Origin: Phocaeicola intestinalis
GTDB lineage: Bacteria > Bacteroidota > Bacteroidia > Bacteroidales > Bacteroidaceae
NCBI RefSeq assembly: GCF_014837065.1
Contig: NZ_JACSPP010000010.1
Span: forward strand, 1-64,000
Reading direction: 5' to 3'
Length of the DNA stretch: 64,000 nucleotides
Shown: piece by piece, positions 1 through 9,200 of the stretch
Numbering within the stretch: position 1 is the stretch's first letter
Layout: every line of letters starts with the position of its first letter
The notes under the pieces: model-generated
What the model was told of the DNA's origin: nothing
The model's input: only the letters and a program-made list of their open reading frames with translations
The model's database searches: none
Program-made: the position numbers and the translations under genes

Positions 1-60
1 AGGGCATTGGCGGCTGTCGGGGATACCTTGGGAATTAAACTTAAACATAATGCTGCTTAA
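1..60 (+). CDS. C-terminal end of an unidentified gene cut by the window edge
   Basis: Frame 1 is open from the first base and ends in TAA at 58-60, giving 19 residues ending GIKLKHNAA. The piece is too short to assign to a family. It would run convergently towards rnfA, whose stop lies 48 bp away. The only support is an open frame with a plausible gene-end position, so it may be chance. Confidence 0.35.
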   Translation, partial: RALAAVGDTLGIKLKHNAA

Positions 61-107
61 TTTTGATTAGTTACTTAGGGACAATTGGCTTATATGTAAA
101 ACCTGTG

Positions 108-707
108 TCAGAGTCCCATCAGGGCAGCAAGTCCTTTGTCGACACCCGAAAAACCCATAAATGCCATTGCCAGCAGGCCGGCAGTAATCAGCGCAATAGA
201 CATTCCTTGCATTCCTTTCGGGATATTGACCAGACTAAGCTGTTCGCGGATGCCGGCAAAAACTATCAGGGCAAGGGCAAATCCCAAGGCTGTAGAGAAA
301 GCATAGACCACGCCTGTCAGCAGGTCGAAATCTTTTTGGATGACCAGAATGGCTACACCCAGGATGCAACAGTTGGTGGTGATAAGCGGCAGAAACACGC
401 CCAATGCCTGATAGAGTGCCGGTGACACTTTTTTCAAGATGATTTCGACCATCTGTACCAGCGCGGCGATGACAAGGATAAAAGCAATGGTTTGCAGATA
501 AGCTAGTCCGAATGGGTCGAGTACGAATTTCTGGATGACGTAAGTGACGATGGTGGAAAGCGTGAGCACAAAGGCTACGGCAGCTCCCATACCCATTGCT
601 GTTTCTACTTTCTTCGATACACCCAGGAAAGGACAAATTCCGAGGAATTGCGACAACACGATGTTGTTCACAAAGATAGCGGTGATAAATATAAGGATAT
701 ATTCCAT
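108..707 (-). CDS. rnfA: Electron transport complex subunit RnfA (RsxA)
   Basis: Integral membrane subunit of the Rnf complex, which couples electron flow between reduced ferredoxin and NAD to Na+ or H+ pumping. The 199-residue product has the usual RnfA length and about six hydrophobic helices. Family-typical segments are visible: FVNNIVLSQFLGICPFLG near residue 13 and PLITTNCCILGVAI near 108. These carry the conserved Cys of the buried iron-sulfur site known in RnfA/RnfE and NqrD/NqrE. It is the last gene of the leftward operon, 84 bp after rnfE. The ATG start at 707 gives an immediate N-terminal helix (MEYILIFITAIFVNN). No hairpin terminator is obvious downstream. Confidence 0.95.
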   Translation of the reverse strand: MEYILIFITAIFVNNIVLSQFLGICPFLGVSKKVETAMGMGAAVAFVLTLSTIVTYVIQKFVLDPFGLAYLQTIAFILVIAALVQMVEIILKKVSPALYQALGVFLPLITTNCCILGVAILVIQKDFDLLTGVVYAFSTALGFALALIVFAGIREQLSLVNIPKGMQGMSIALITAGLLAMAFMGFSGVDKGLAALMGL

Positions 708-791
708 GGTTTGTTGTTTTTTATTTTAGAGTTTAAGAAGTTAATGCCGATGGTCGAGCTGCATCTGCGGAGTATGGGCTCTCTGAACTCT

Positions 792-1379
792 TTAATTATT
801 CTTTTTTAATCTGTTTACAATCGCAATGAGATATCCCAAGGCGATGAAAGCACCCGGAGCCAGAACGAAGACCAGCATGCCATATTGTTCGGGCAGGATG
901 GAAATGCCGAACAGTTTGCCTGTGCCTAAAAATTCACGCACACCGCCTAGTAAGGTAAGTGCAATGGTGAAGCCCAGGCCGATGCCCAGTCCATCGAAAA
1001 GAGAGGCTATCGGAGTATGCTTGCAGGCAAAAGCTTCGGCGCGTCCCAGCAGGATACAGTTGACTACGATAAGGGGGATGAACAGTCCCAGTGTGGCGTA
1101 GAGTGCGGGTACATAAGCCTGCATCAGCATTTGCAAGATGGTAACGAAGGAAGCAATAACCACGACAAAGATGGGAATGCGTACCATGTCGGGCACAAGG
1201 TTTTTGATGCCGGAGATAGCAAAGTTGGAACAGATGAGCACGAACATTGTGGCGAGTCCCATACCCATTCCATTGAGGGCGGATGAGGTTGTTCCCAGCG
1301 TAGGACACATGCCTAGCAGGAGCACGAACGTGGGGTTTTCCTTGACGATTCCGTTTATCAGTATCTTAAAATTGTTCAT
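792..1379 (-). CDS. rnfE: Electron transport complex subunit RnfE (RsxE)
   Basis: Membrane subunit of Rnf, homologous to RnfA but inserted in the opposite orientation. The 195-residue product starts MNNFKILINGIVKENPTFVLLLGMCPTLG, the classic RnfE/NqrD N-terminus, and has PLIVVNCILLGRAEAFA near residue 104. The conserved Cys residues in both half-motifs (LGMCP and VNCILL) correspond to the intramembrane Fe-S ligands known in the family. It lies 17 bp after rnfG and 84 bp before rnfA in the same operon. Nothing is truncated, and the length agrees with family members of about 200-230 residues. Confidence 0.95.
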   Translation of the reverse strand: MNNFKILINGIVKENPTFVLLLGMCPTLGTTSSALNGMGMGLATMFVLICSNFAISGIKNLVPDMVRIPIFVVVIASFVTILQMLMQAYVPALYATLGLFIPLIVVNCILLGRAEAFACKHTPIASLFDGLGIGLGFTIALTLLGGVREFLGTGKLFGISILPEQYGMLVFVLAPGAFIALGYLIAIVNRLKKNN

Positions 1380-1396
1380 AATGTTCTCCTTTCTTG

Positions 1397-2002
1397 TTAA
1401 TGTTGTTGGGAAGCTCCACTGGTGGCATCTACTTGGCCGTTCATATAGGCAGACCAGGCATTGTTTACTGCCTGCAGGAAGGCACGTGAAGTGATGGTGG
1501 AAGCGGTAATGGCATCTATTTCGCCTCCATCCTTGCTTACTGTGAGGGATTGGGTGCCGGGGTTTTTACCGGTAATGTCTCCTTTGGCTCCTTTCTTAAA
1601 CCAGTCGGAGGCTTTCGAACCTAGTCCCGGAGTTTCTGCATGGCTGAGCAGGGAATAGTCGATGATGTTGCCTTCGGTATCGAAACCTACCAGTACGGTG
1701 AGGGTACCGCCGAATCCATTTGCCGAAGCTTCTACGGCTGCTCCGATGGGCTTGCCCCCTTGCGTGGCAGGATATATCTTGTAGGTGGTGCCTTCTACTT
1801 CTACTGTTTCCGCTTCTTCGGCAGGATTGTTGTCAAATCCCGGTATCACCACGGCTATGGCATCGCTCAGAGCTTTGGCATTGGCCTGGGCAATAGGCTC
1901 GGCAGTAGCTGCATTGACCCAGCCCAGCAATCCACCGGCTACAATAGAAAATCCAGTCAGCGACAGGATCATATTTTTCAATGACGATTCCAGTTTTTTC
2001 AT
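1397..2002 (-). CDS. rnfG: Flavoprotein subunit RnfG with covalent FMN site
   Basis: Extracytoplasmic subunit of Rnf anchored by one N-terminal helix (about residues 10-32). It carries an FMN_bind domain (about residues 85-185). FMN is attached by ApbE to Thr in a D-x2-[ST]-[GA]-x-T type motif; here D163-AITAS-T169 fits, followed by the family-typical ITSRA. The protein has 201 residues, and its ATGA overlap with rnfD (4 bp) indicates translational coupling. An oddity is the tail: residues 192-198 read DATSGAS, itself a match to the ApbE recognition consensus, three residues before the stop (see findings). Confidence 0.95.
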   Translation of the reverse strand: MKKLESSLKNMILSLTGFSIVAGGLLGWVNAATAEPIAQANAKALSDAIAVVIPGFDNNPAEEAETVEVEGTTYKIYPATQGGKPIGAAVEASANGFGGTLTVLVGFDTEGNIIDYSLLSHAETPGLGSKASDWFKKGAKGDITGKNPGTQSLTVSKDGGEIDAITASTITSRAFLQAVNNAWSAYMNGQVDATSGASQQH

Positions 2003-3006
2003 TTTTTTGCTACCTCCCCATAGCGTTTGGGTTTACAATAAGTGTTGATTAACGGAGTGAATGCATTCATAATCAGGATGGCGAATGACATGCCTTCGGG
2101 ATATGCTCCGAAGGTGCGGATGACTACCGTAAGGAAACCGATGCACACGCCGTAGACGAGCATTCCTTTATGGCTCATCGGCGAGGTTACGTAATCGGTT
2201 GCCATAAAAATGGCTCCCAACATCAATCCTCCGGTGAGCAGATGTTGTACGGGCGAGGCATAGACGGGATTCGCCAGGTGCATCAGTCCCGAAAAAACGA
2301 ATACGGTAGCAAGGATGGATATCGGTATGTGCCACGAGATGATTTTTTTCCACAACATATAAGCCAGTCCGAGAAGCAGGGCAAGGGCACAGATTTCTCC
2401 CAGACATCCAGCTCCTGCCTGACAATTTTCAGGAAAACCTATTAACAGGAGCAGGCTGCTGGGCAGGTCGTTCAATACGGAAGGGTCGCCCGACTTGATG
2501 GCTTGCTTCATCAGGGCAAGCGGAGTTGCTCCGGTTTCGGCATCAAGGTAAGCTCCCCATTGTCCGGCTTGAGGCCACGAGGTCATTTGTACGGGGAAAG
2601 AGATGAGCAGGAATACACGGCCGATGAGTGCCGGATTGAACGGATTGCACCCTAGTCCGCCAAAAGTCATCTTGCCGATACCGATAGCCACGAGGGCACC
2701 GATGATGACAATCCATACAGGCAGGTTGGAAGGTAGATTGAATGCCAGTAAGATGCCGGTGATGGCGGCGGAACCATCCCAAAGGGTGTTTCCATCGCGC
2801 TTCAGGATGTATTTTGTGATGGCCCATTCGAAGAAGAGGCAGGCTGCTACCGAAGTGAGCGTGACAATGATAGCCCCTAGTCCGAACACGAAGAACGATA
2901 CGAGCAAGGCGGGGATGAGCGCTATCAGCACGCCATACATATTGCGTTGGATGCTGTCGCCGCTATGCACGTGAGGCGATAAAGATACGATGAGTTTATT
3001 TTCCAT
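1999..3006 (-). CDS. rnfD: Electron transport complex subunit RnfD with covalent FMN site
   Basis: Polytopic membrane subunit of Rnf/Nqr (NqrB family) carrying a covalently bound FMN. The 335-residue product begins LIVSLSPHVHSGDS, typical of RnfD, and has multiple hydrophobic helices. LDAETGATPL at residues 154-163 is the flavinylation motif, with T161 as predicted FMN-phosphothreonine. The GLGCNPFNPALIGR segment near residue 117 is another family signature. It overlaps rnfG by 4 bp and follows rnfC by 35 bp. Assignment is secure from motif order, length and operon position. Confidence 0.96.
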   Translation of the reverse strand: MENKLIVSLSPHVHSGDSIQRNMYGVLIALIPALLVSFFVFGLGAIIVTLTSVAACLFFEWAITKYILKRDGNTLWDGSAAITGILLAFNLPSNLPVWIVIIGALVAIGIGKMTFGGLGCNPFNPALIGRVFLLISFPVQMTSWPQAGQWGAYLDAETGATPLALMKQAIKSGDPSVLNDLPSSLLLLIGFPENCQAGAGCLGEICALALLLGLAYMLWKKIISWHIPISILATVFVFSGLMHLANPVYASPVQHLLTGGLMLGAIFMATDYVTSPMSHKGMLVYGVCIGFLTVVIRTFGAYPEGMSFAILIMNAFTPLINTYCKPKRYGEVAKK

Positions 3007-3041
3007 TTATATTTTACAATTTATCATTTTCAACTTATAAT

Positions 3042-4379
3042 TCACTTTTTGGTGTTGCGTGCGCGGATGATGGCGCCGACTTTGCCTTTTCCCAACCGGA
3101 TATTATCGAGTATCGGGCGGTGTGAGGGACAGGTGAACTGGCACGATCCGCATTCGATGCACGACATAATCTGTTCGTGTTCCACGCGGTCCCAATCGCC
3201 ATGTGCCGAACAGGTGGCAAGCAGGTAAGGTTCCAGTCCCATTGGGCATACACTTACACATTTGGCGCAACGGATACAAGGTTGAGGAGTTGCACGGCGT
3301 GCTTCATGTTCGTTCATCAGCAGTACGCCCGAACTTCCTTTGCATATAGGTATGTCGGTGCTCATCAGTGCTTTTCCCATCATCGGACCTCCTCCGATTA
3401 CCTTGCCGGTATCTTCGGGCATACCTCCGGCTGCTTCTATCAACTGGCTCATCGGAGTGCCCAATCGGGTAAGAAAATTGGAAGGAGTCTTGAGCGACTT
3501 ACCTGTGACGGTTACAATGCGTTCGAAGAGGGGCTTATGTTTTTGTACTGCTTCGTAGATGGCAAATACCGTGCCTACGTTTTGTACGATGGCACCTACA
3601 TGGATGGGCAATGCAGGAGGAGCTGGCACTTGCCGGCGGATAACAGCGTCAATCAATTGCTTTTCGCCCCCTTGGGGATATTTTACTTGCAGAGGAATCA
3701 CTTCGATACCTGCATAAGCCTTGGCTTTTTCGGAAAGCAGGCGGATGGCATCTGGCTTGTTGTTTTCGATGGCGATGTAAGCACGATTTACCTTGGCGGC
3801 CTTCATCAGGATGCAGATGCCTACCAATATTTCATCGGGCTTTTCCAGCATCAGCCGGTGGTCGGCGGTCAGATAAGGTTCACATTCCACGCCGTTGATA
3901 ATGACGCACGTTGCCTTGCATCCTGCCGGAGGGCTGAGCTTGACGTGTGTGGGAAAACAGGCACCGCCCATACCTACGATGCCGGCTTCTTTAATACGTG
4001 ACACGATTTCCTCGGGGCTGAGGTCGCATGTTTTTAGGAGAGTGGTGCTGCGGTCGATGTCCGGCTCCCATTCATCACCTTCCACATCGATATAGATGGC
4101 GGGCTTACGATAGCCGCTGGCATCAATGACGCTATCTATCTTGTTCACCTTGCCAGATACGGACGAGAAGATGGGGGCTGAGACAAATCCTCCTGCTTCT
4201 GCTATCCGGGTGCCCACCTTTACCGTATCACCTTTTTTTACGAGGGGGGTAGCAGGTGCGCCGATGTGTTGTGACAAAGGGAACACCGCCTGCCGGGGGA
4301 GGGCAAGGGGTTCGATGGCTTTGCCCGCCGACAATTTATTAGCTGCTGGATGTACTCCACCAATTCTGAATGTCTTCAC
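3042..4379 (-). CDS. rnfC: Electron transport complex subunit RnfC, NADH-binding iron-sulfur protein
   Basis: Cytoplasmic peripheral subunit of Rnf with the NAD(H)/FMN site and two [4Fe-4S] clusters. The 445-residue product has an N-terminal barrel-sandwich region (residues 35-90), a flavin/NAD-binding fold with GMGGACFPTHVK near residue 136 (analogue of the GxGGxGFPT loop of complex I NuoF), and two C-terminal quartets: C368-x2-C371-x2-C374-x3-C378 and C407-x2-C410-x2-C413-x3-C417. Its size matches compact RnfC proteins without the long Ala/Glu-rich tail of E. coli RsxC. It sits 14 bp after rnfB. Confidence 0.96.
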   Translation of the reverse strand: MKTFRIGGVHPAANKLSAGKAIEPLALPRQAVFPLSQHIGAPATPLVKKGDTVKVGTRIAEAGGFVSAPIFSSVSGKVNKIDSVIDASGYRKPAIYIDVEGDEWEPDIDRSTTLLKTCDLSPEEIVSRIKEAGIVGMGGACFPTHVKLSPPAGCKATCVIINGVECEPYLTADHRLMLEKPDEILVGICILMKAAKVNRAYIAIENNKPDAIRLLSEKAKAYAGIEVIPLQVKYPQGGEKQLIDAVIRRQVPAPPALPIHVGAIVQNVGTVFAIYEAVQKHKPLFERIVTVTGKSLKTPSNFLTRLGTPMSQLIEAAGGMPEDTGKVIGGGPMMGKALMSTDIPICKGSSGVLLMNEHEARRATPQPCIRCAKCVSVCPMGLEPYLLATCSAHGDWDRVEHEQIMSCIECGSCQFTCPSHRPILDNIRLGKGKVGAIIRARNTKK

Positions 4380-4393
4380 TTTATCTGTTGTTT

Positions 4394-5266
4394 TTAAGGT
4401 TTTACTTCGGGTTGTTCTATTTCGGCTGAAACGGTTTCCCGTTGCTTACGGGGAGGGAAGTTGACCGCCACGATGGCTCCTTGCAGACATTCCATTTCGC
4501 ACTTGCGGCACGCCTTGCATTTGGCAGGGTCGATGTAGGCAAGGTTGTTTTCGAGTGTAATGGCTTCGAACGGACAAGTTTTCACGCATTTGCCACATCC
4601 GATGCAGGCGGCATCGCACACCTTACGGGCAAGGGCACCTTTGTCTTTGTTGACGCATTGCACATACACACGGCGGTTGTTCTTTCCACGTGGGCGGATT
4701 TCGATGATGTTTCGTGGGCAGGTTTTCGCACAGGCTCCACACGCGGTACATTTTGTCTCGTCCACTTCGGGCAGTCCAGTCTGAGGATTGATGCGGATGG
4801 CCCCGAACTGGCAGGCATTGGCGCAATCACCATAACCCAGGCATCCGAAGAAACATCCCGTTTCTCCACCTCCGGTGGCATTTGCCACTACGCACGAGCG
4901 CACACCGTCGTATTGCGTGAGCCGGGGACGATTGTCGCATGTGCCGTTGCATCTTACTACAGCCACTTTAGGCTCGGAGGCTTCTGCCTTCAGCCCCAAG
5001 ATGGCAGCTACCTTCTCCATCGTGGGTTGTCCACCTACGGGACAGAGTTTCCCTTCGAGCGAGCCTGCCTTGACACATGCTGCGGCAAAGCCCGAACATC
5101 CCGGAAATCCGCATCCACCGCAATTTGCCTGTGGAAGCACTTCGGCTACCTGGGCAATTCGTGGATCTTCGTACACGGCAAATTTCTTCGAAGCCACATA
5201 CAAGACGATGGCAGATACCAGTCCGATGGCTCCCAATGAAACGACCGCAATTAAAATCATATTCAT
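4394..5266 (-). CDS. rnfB: Electron transport complex subunit RnfB, polyferredoxin
   Basis: Ferredoxin-accepting subunit of Rnf, anchored by one N-terminal helix (residues 3-25). A Fe4S domain follows with C49, C52, C57 and C75 (CGGCGFPGC). There are then further cysteine clusters: C138/C142/C148/C152 followed by C173/C176/C179/C183, and C217/C221/C224/C227/C231 followed by C250/C253/C256/C260. At 290 residues it is longer than E. coli RsxB (about 190) and resembles the extended RnfB of anaerobes, which carries extra ferredoxin domains. It follows the RseC-like gene by 23 bp and precedes rnfC by 14 bp. Confidence 0.95.
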   Translation of the reverse strand: MNMILIAVVSLGAIGLVSAIVLYVASKKFAVYEDPRIAQVAEVLPQANCGGCGFPGCSGFAAACVKAGSLEGKLCPVGGQPTMEKVAAILGLKAEASEPKVAVVRCNGTCDNRPRLTQYDGVRSCVVANATGGGETGCFFGCLGYGDCANACQFGAIRINPQTGLPEVDETKCTACGACAKTCPRNIIEIRPRGKNNRRVYVQCVNKDKGALARKVCDAACIGCGKCVKTCPFEAITLENNLAYIDPAKCKACRKCEMECLQGAIVAVNFPPRKQRETVSAEIEQPEVKP

Positions 5267-5289
5267 ACGTATAAAGTTAGTTTATTTGA

Positions 5290-5709
5290 TTAGACTACAT
5301 TTTCCAGCCGGAAGATAAACGAACGGTTCAGTCGCTTACGGCATATATATATAATAAGGTAATAAGGAACCAGTGCACCTAGTGCGGCAAGGGCGGAAAC
5401 CAACTCATTGTGCGTAAGGTGAAGGACGGAAGCAAGTGCCAAGAGTAAAACCAAAAAAGGAAAGACAAAAGCCAGCAGGACGGCTTTCATGCCCATCGCG
5501 GTGGTGCCCGAAATCAATACCTTTTGTCCGACGGCACACACCACTCCTTGTGGGTTACACACATCGATTATCTTTTCTTTTGATTCAGGCACGTGGCAAT
5601 GTTGCTTGACGCTACATGCCGCGCAAGCTGATGTTTGTTCGATTCTCACCTTCAGGCGAGTTCCGTTGATGCTTTCCACAATACCTAGATGTTTAATGTT
5701 ACTTGGCAT
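5290..5709 (-). CDS. RseC/MucC family protein at the head of the rnf operon
   Basis: This 139-residue membrane protein of the SoxR-reducing system RseC family has an N-terminal cytoplasmic portion with a small beta domain (GIVESINGTRLKVRI), a cysteine cluster C29-x2-C32-x5-C38, and two hydrophobic helices (about 74-97 and 100-121). Family members occur with Rsx/Rnf genes and have been linked to reduction of SoxR, or to Rnf assembly and electron delivery. Here it is the first gene of the operon, 23 bp before rnfB. A TAnnTTTG promoter element lies about 30 bp upstream. The exact function in Bacteroidota is inferred from the family and the linkage. Confidence 0.88.
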   Translation of the reverse strand: MPSNIKHLGIVESINGTRLKVRIEQTSACAACSVKQHCHVPESKEKIIDVCNPQGVVCAVGQKVLISGTTAMGMKAVLLAFVFPFLVLLLALASVLHLTHNELVSALAALGALVPYYLIIYICRKRLNRSFIFRLENVV

Positions 5710-5738
5710 ATTTGTAATCTGTACTTTGCAATACGAGG

Positions 5739-5746
5739 CAAAAATA
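5739..5746 (-). promoter_or_regulatory. -7 promoter element of the rnf operon
   Basis: On the minus strand TATTTTTG matches the Bacteroidota -7 consensus TAnnTTTG. It would give a leader of roughly 25 nt before the RseC-like start at 5709. No clear -33 TTTG was found. Confidence 0.55.
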
Positions 5747-5917
5747 CTATAAATTTTCAGTCGCTGGTAACGTTAACGGTGAATTTATCTGCTAAAAAAA
5801 GCAAAATCCAACGGATATGTGTCTTTCTCCCTCTGATTGCATCAGAATGCATAGACGATTAGGGGATGACCTCGGTGGATAAGTAGTGCCGGTGTATCTG
5901 TATCTCTCCGCCATATG

Positions 5918-6004
5918 CTGCATCGTTTGTAAGATTATTAATCTTACAGCGTGAAGATTAATAATCTTTCGGCTTGAAGATTAATAATCTTACAAGCAAT
6001 GCAG
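5918..6004. repeat. Triple-palindrome intergenic element, family A, copy 1
   Basis: This is the notable content of the 586-bp divergent gap between the rnf operon and gltB; I see no gene there. Three short palindromes follow each other: GTAAGATTATTAATCTTAC (9-bp arms), then AAGATTAATAATCTT twice, separated by short linkers AGCGTG and TCGGCTTG. The whole is enclosed by an outer inverted repeat from CTGCAT at 5918 to ATGCAG at 6004. A nearly identical copy lies at 62888-62969, also in a gap between genes. Confidence 0.85.
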
Positions 6005-6231
6005 TCATGTGGACTGTCTTATTGACAGTATGTCTGTGGCAATAGAAGCCGATGGAATGTTGAGCTATAAAAAGCCTTATTCTTTTATATTGTAATTAAA
6101 ACAATTTGTTTTGCTTATGATATGTTTGATTGGCAAGGGTTATTCGAGCAGATTGAAAGTACAGCGGCGGGCACTTGATATTTCTTGAAACAAAAACGGC
6201 CTGTAGGTGTACACGATGAACGTAGTATCTG

Positions 6232-6239
6232 TATCTTTG
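6232..6239 (+). promoter_or_regulatory. -7 promoter element of gltB
   Basis: TATCTTTG fits TAnnTTTG exactly. It predicts transcription starting about 6244 and a leader of roughly 50 nt ahead of the gltB ATG at 6296. No convincing -33 element. Confidence 0.55.
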
Positions 6240-6295
6240 CGAGCAAAGAGATAGATACAAACGACTAAACAGTAGTAAAAAGAAAGCAAACACCA

Positions 6296-9200
6296 ATGAA
6301 AGAGGAAACTTTTATCAGAATGGAGAGCAGCGCAGCTACAGACGTACAACAAACGGGATTATACGATGCTGCATACGAGCACGATGCTTGCGGTGTGGGA
6401 ATGATTGTAGACATTCATGGCAACAAGTCGCACGAACTGGTGGACTCGGCACTGAAAGTGCTGGAGAATATGAAACACCGCGGGGCGGAAGGTGCCGACA
6501 ACAAGACCGGAGACGGTGCCGGCATCATGGTACAGATTCCTCATGAGTTTATCTTGTTGCAAGGCATACCGGTGCCTGAAAAAGGAAAGTACGGCACAGG
6601 GTTGGTCTTCCTGCCCAAGGACGAGCAGGAACAGGCACGCATCCTGAGCATCATGATAGAGGAAATAGAGCGTGAAGGGCTTACCCTGATGCACCTGCGG
6701 AGCGTACCGGTCAACTCTTCCATCCTGGGGCAAAGCGCACAGGAGACGGAGCCGGCTATCAAGCAAGTGTTCATCACCGGTGCCACGGACGTGGAAAACC
6801 TGGAACGTACCTTGTATATCATACGCAAGAAAATCGAGAAGCGGATACAACACAAAGACTTCTACATAGTGTCATTGTCCAGCAAGAACATTATTTATAA
6901 AGGTATGCTCTCGTCGGTGCAAGTACGCGAGTATTTCCAGGACCTGACACAACCTTACTTCACCAGCGGGCTTGCCATCGTGCATTCCCGCTTCAGCACC
7001 AACACCTTCCCCACGTGGAGCCTTGCCCAGCCTTTCCGCCTCTTGGCGCATAACGGCGAAATCAATACCATCCGGGGAAACCGTGCATGGATGGAAGCCC
7101 GGGAAAGTGTGCTTTCTACGCCTACTCTGGGCAATGTAAAGGATATCCGTCCCATCATCCAGCCGGGCATGAGTGATAGCGCCTCGCTGGACAATGTATT
7201 GGAGTTTTTCGTGATGTCGGGCTTGAGCCTGCCTCATGCCATGGCGATGCTGGTGCCCGAATCGTTCAACGACAAGAATCCTATCAGCGAAGACCTGAAG
7301 GCATTCTACGAATACCATTCCATCCTGATGGAACCGTGGGACGGACCTGCCGCCCTGCTTTTCAGCGACGGAAGGTATGCCGGAGGTATGTTGGACCGTA
7401 ACGGCTTGCGTCCGGCACGCTACCTCATTACGAAAAATGACATAATGGTGGTGGCAAGCGAGGCTGGTGTCATCAGCTTTGAGCCGGAGACCATCAAGGA
7501 AAAAGGACGCCTCCAGCCGGGAAAGATATTGCTTATCGATACCCAGGAAGGCAAAATCTATTACGACGGGGAATTGAAAGAACAGCTTGCATCGGCACGC
7601 CCGTACCGCCAATGGCTTTCTGCCAACCGCATCGAGCTGAACACCCTGAAGAGCGGGCGGAAGGTGGAAAATACCGTGCCCGATTTCGAGCGTAAGCTCC
7701 GTGCCTTCGGTTTCACGCGCGAGGACATCGAACGCACGCTGACACCGATGTGCACCAACGGTGCCGAACCTACGGCATCCATGGGAAACGATACCCCGCT
7801 GGCGGTGCTGAGCGACATGCCTCAGTTGCTATTCAACTATTTCCGCCAGCAGTTCGCACAAGTGACCAACCCTGCTATCGACCCGATACGCGAGGAACTG
7901 GTGATGTCGCTCACCGAATACATCGGGGCGGTGGGCACCAACATCCTCTTGCCCAGCGAAAGCCATTGCAAGATGGTGCGCCTTCCGCATCCCATCCTTA
8001 CCAATACCGAACTGGACATTCTCTGCAACATCCGCTATAAGGGCTTCAATACCGTGAAGCTTCCTGCGCTCTTCGAAGTCAGCAAAGGGAAGGCAGGATT
8101 GCAGGAAGCCCTGACCCAGTTGTGCAAGAAAGCCGAACAATCGGTAGATGATGGCGTAAACTATATCATCCTGTCGGATAGAGGCATCGATACGGAACAC
8201 GCCGCCATCCCGTCCCTGCTTGCCGTAAGTGCCGTGCACCATCACCTCATCAGCGTGCAGAAACGTGTACAGACCGCGCTGATTGTAGAAAGCGGAGAGG
8301 TGCGCGAGGTGATGCATGCCGCCCTGCTTCTGGGATACGGGGCAAGTGCCTTCAATCCGTACATGGCATTTGCGGTATTGGACGAACTGGTGAAACGCAA
8401 CGAAATCCAAATGAACTATGAAACCGCGGAAAAGAACTACATCAAGGCTATCTGCAAGGGATTGTATAAGGTGATGAGCAAGATGGGCATCAGTACCATC
8501 CGTTCGTATCGCGGCGCCAAGATATTCGAAGCCGTTGGGCTGAGTGAAGAATTGCTGAAGGCTTATTTCGGCACCGGAACGTCTTCGGTGGGAGGCATCC
8601 GGCTGGAAGAGATAGCCAAAGACTATATCACGTTCCACGACAACGGGTTCATGCCGGATGAAGTAGAGCCTTTATTGCCGCATATCGGACAGTTCTCTTA
8701 CCGGAAAGACGGAGAGAAACATGCCTGGAACCCTGAAACCATCAGTGCCCTTCAGCTCGCCACACGTACGGGAAGCTATGCCAAGTTCAAGGAATACACC
8801 CGCAAGGCGGACGAGAAAGAGCATCCCATTTTCTTGCGCGACTTCTTCTCCTTCAAGCGCAACCCCATTCCGGTAGAAGAAGTGGAGCCGGTAGAGGATA
8901 TAGTGAAACATTTCGTGACGGGAGCCATGTCGTTCGGCGCCATCAGCAAGGAAGCCCACGAGGCAATGACGCTTGCGATGAACAAGCTGGGCACACGGAG
9001 CAATACGGGCGAGGGAGGCGAGGATTCGGACCGCTTTCACGACACGTTCGACGGCATCTCGCTCTGTAGCAAGACCAAGCAGGTGGCATCGGGGCGTTTC
9101 GGAGTGACCGCCGAATACCTGGTGAATGCCGAAGAGATACAAATCAAGGTGGCGCAGGGAGCCAAGCCCGGTGAAGGCGGACAGCTTCCGGGCTTCAAGG

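Noticed and set aside
1-60. Assignment of the first 19 codons to galE or another gene that neighbours rnf in relatives
   Set aside because: The visible C-terminus does not resemble the GalE ending known to me, and the fragment is too short for any family call.
5925-5998. Possible CRISPR-like array of AAGATTAATAATCTT units
   Set aside because: Only three units, linkers of 5-8 bp instead of unique spacers, no cas genes, and an identical second copy elsewhere including the linkers.
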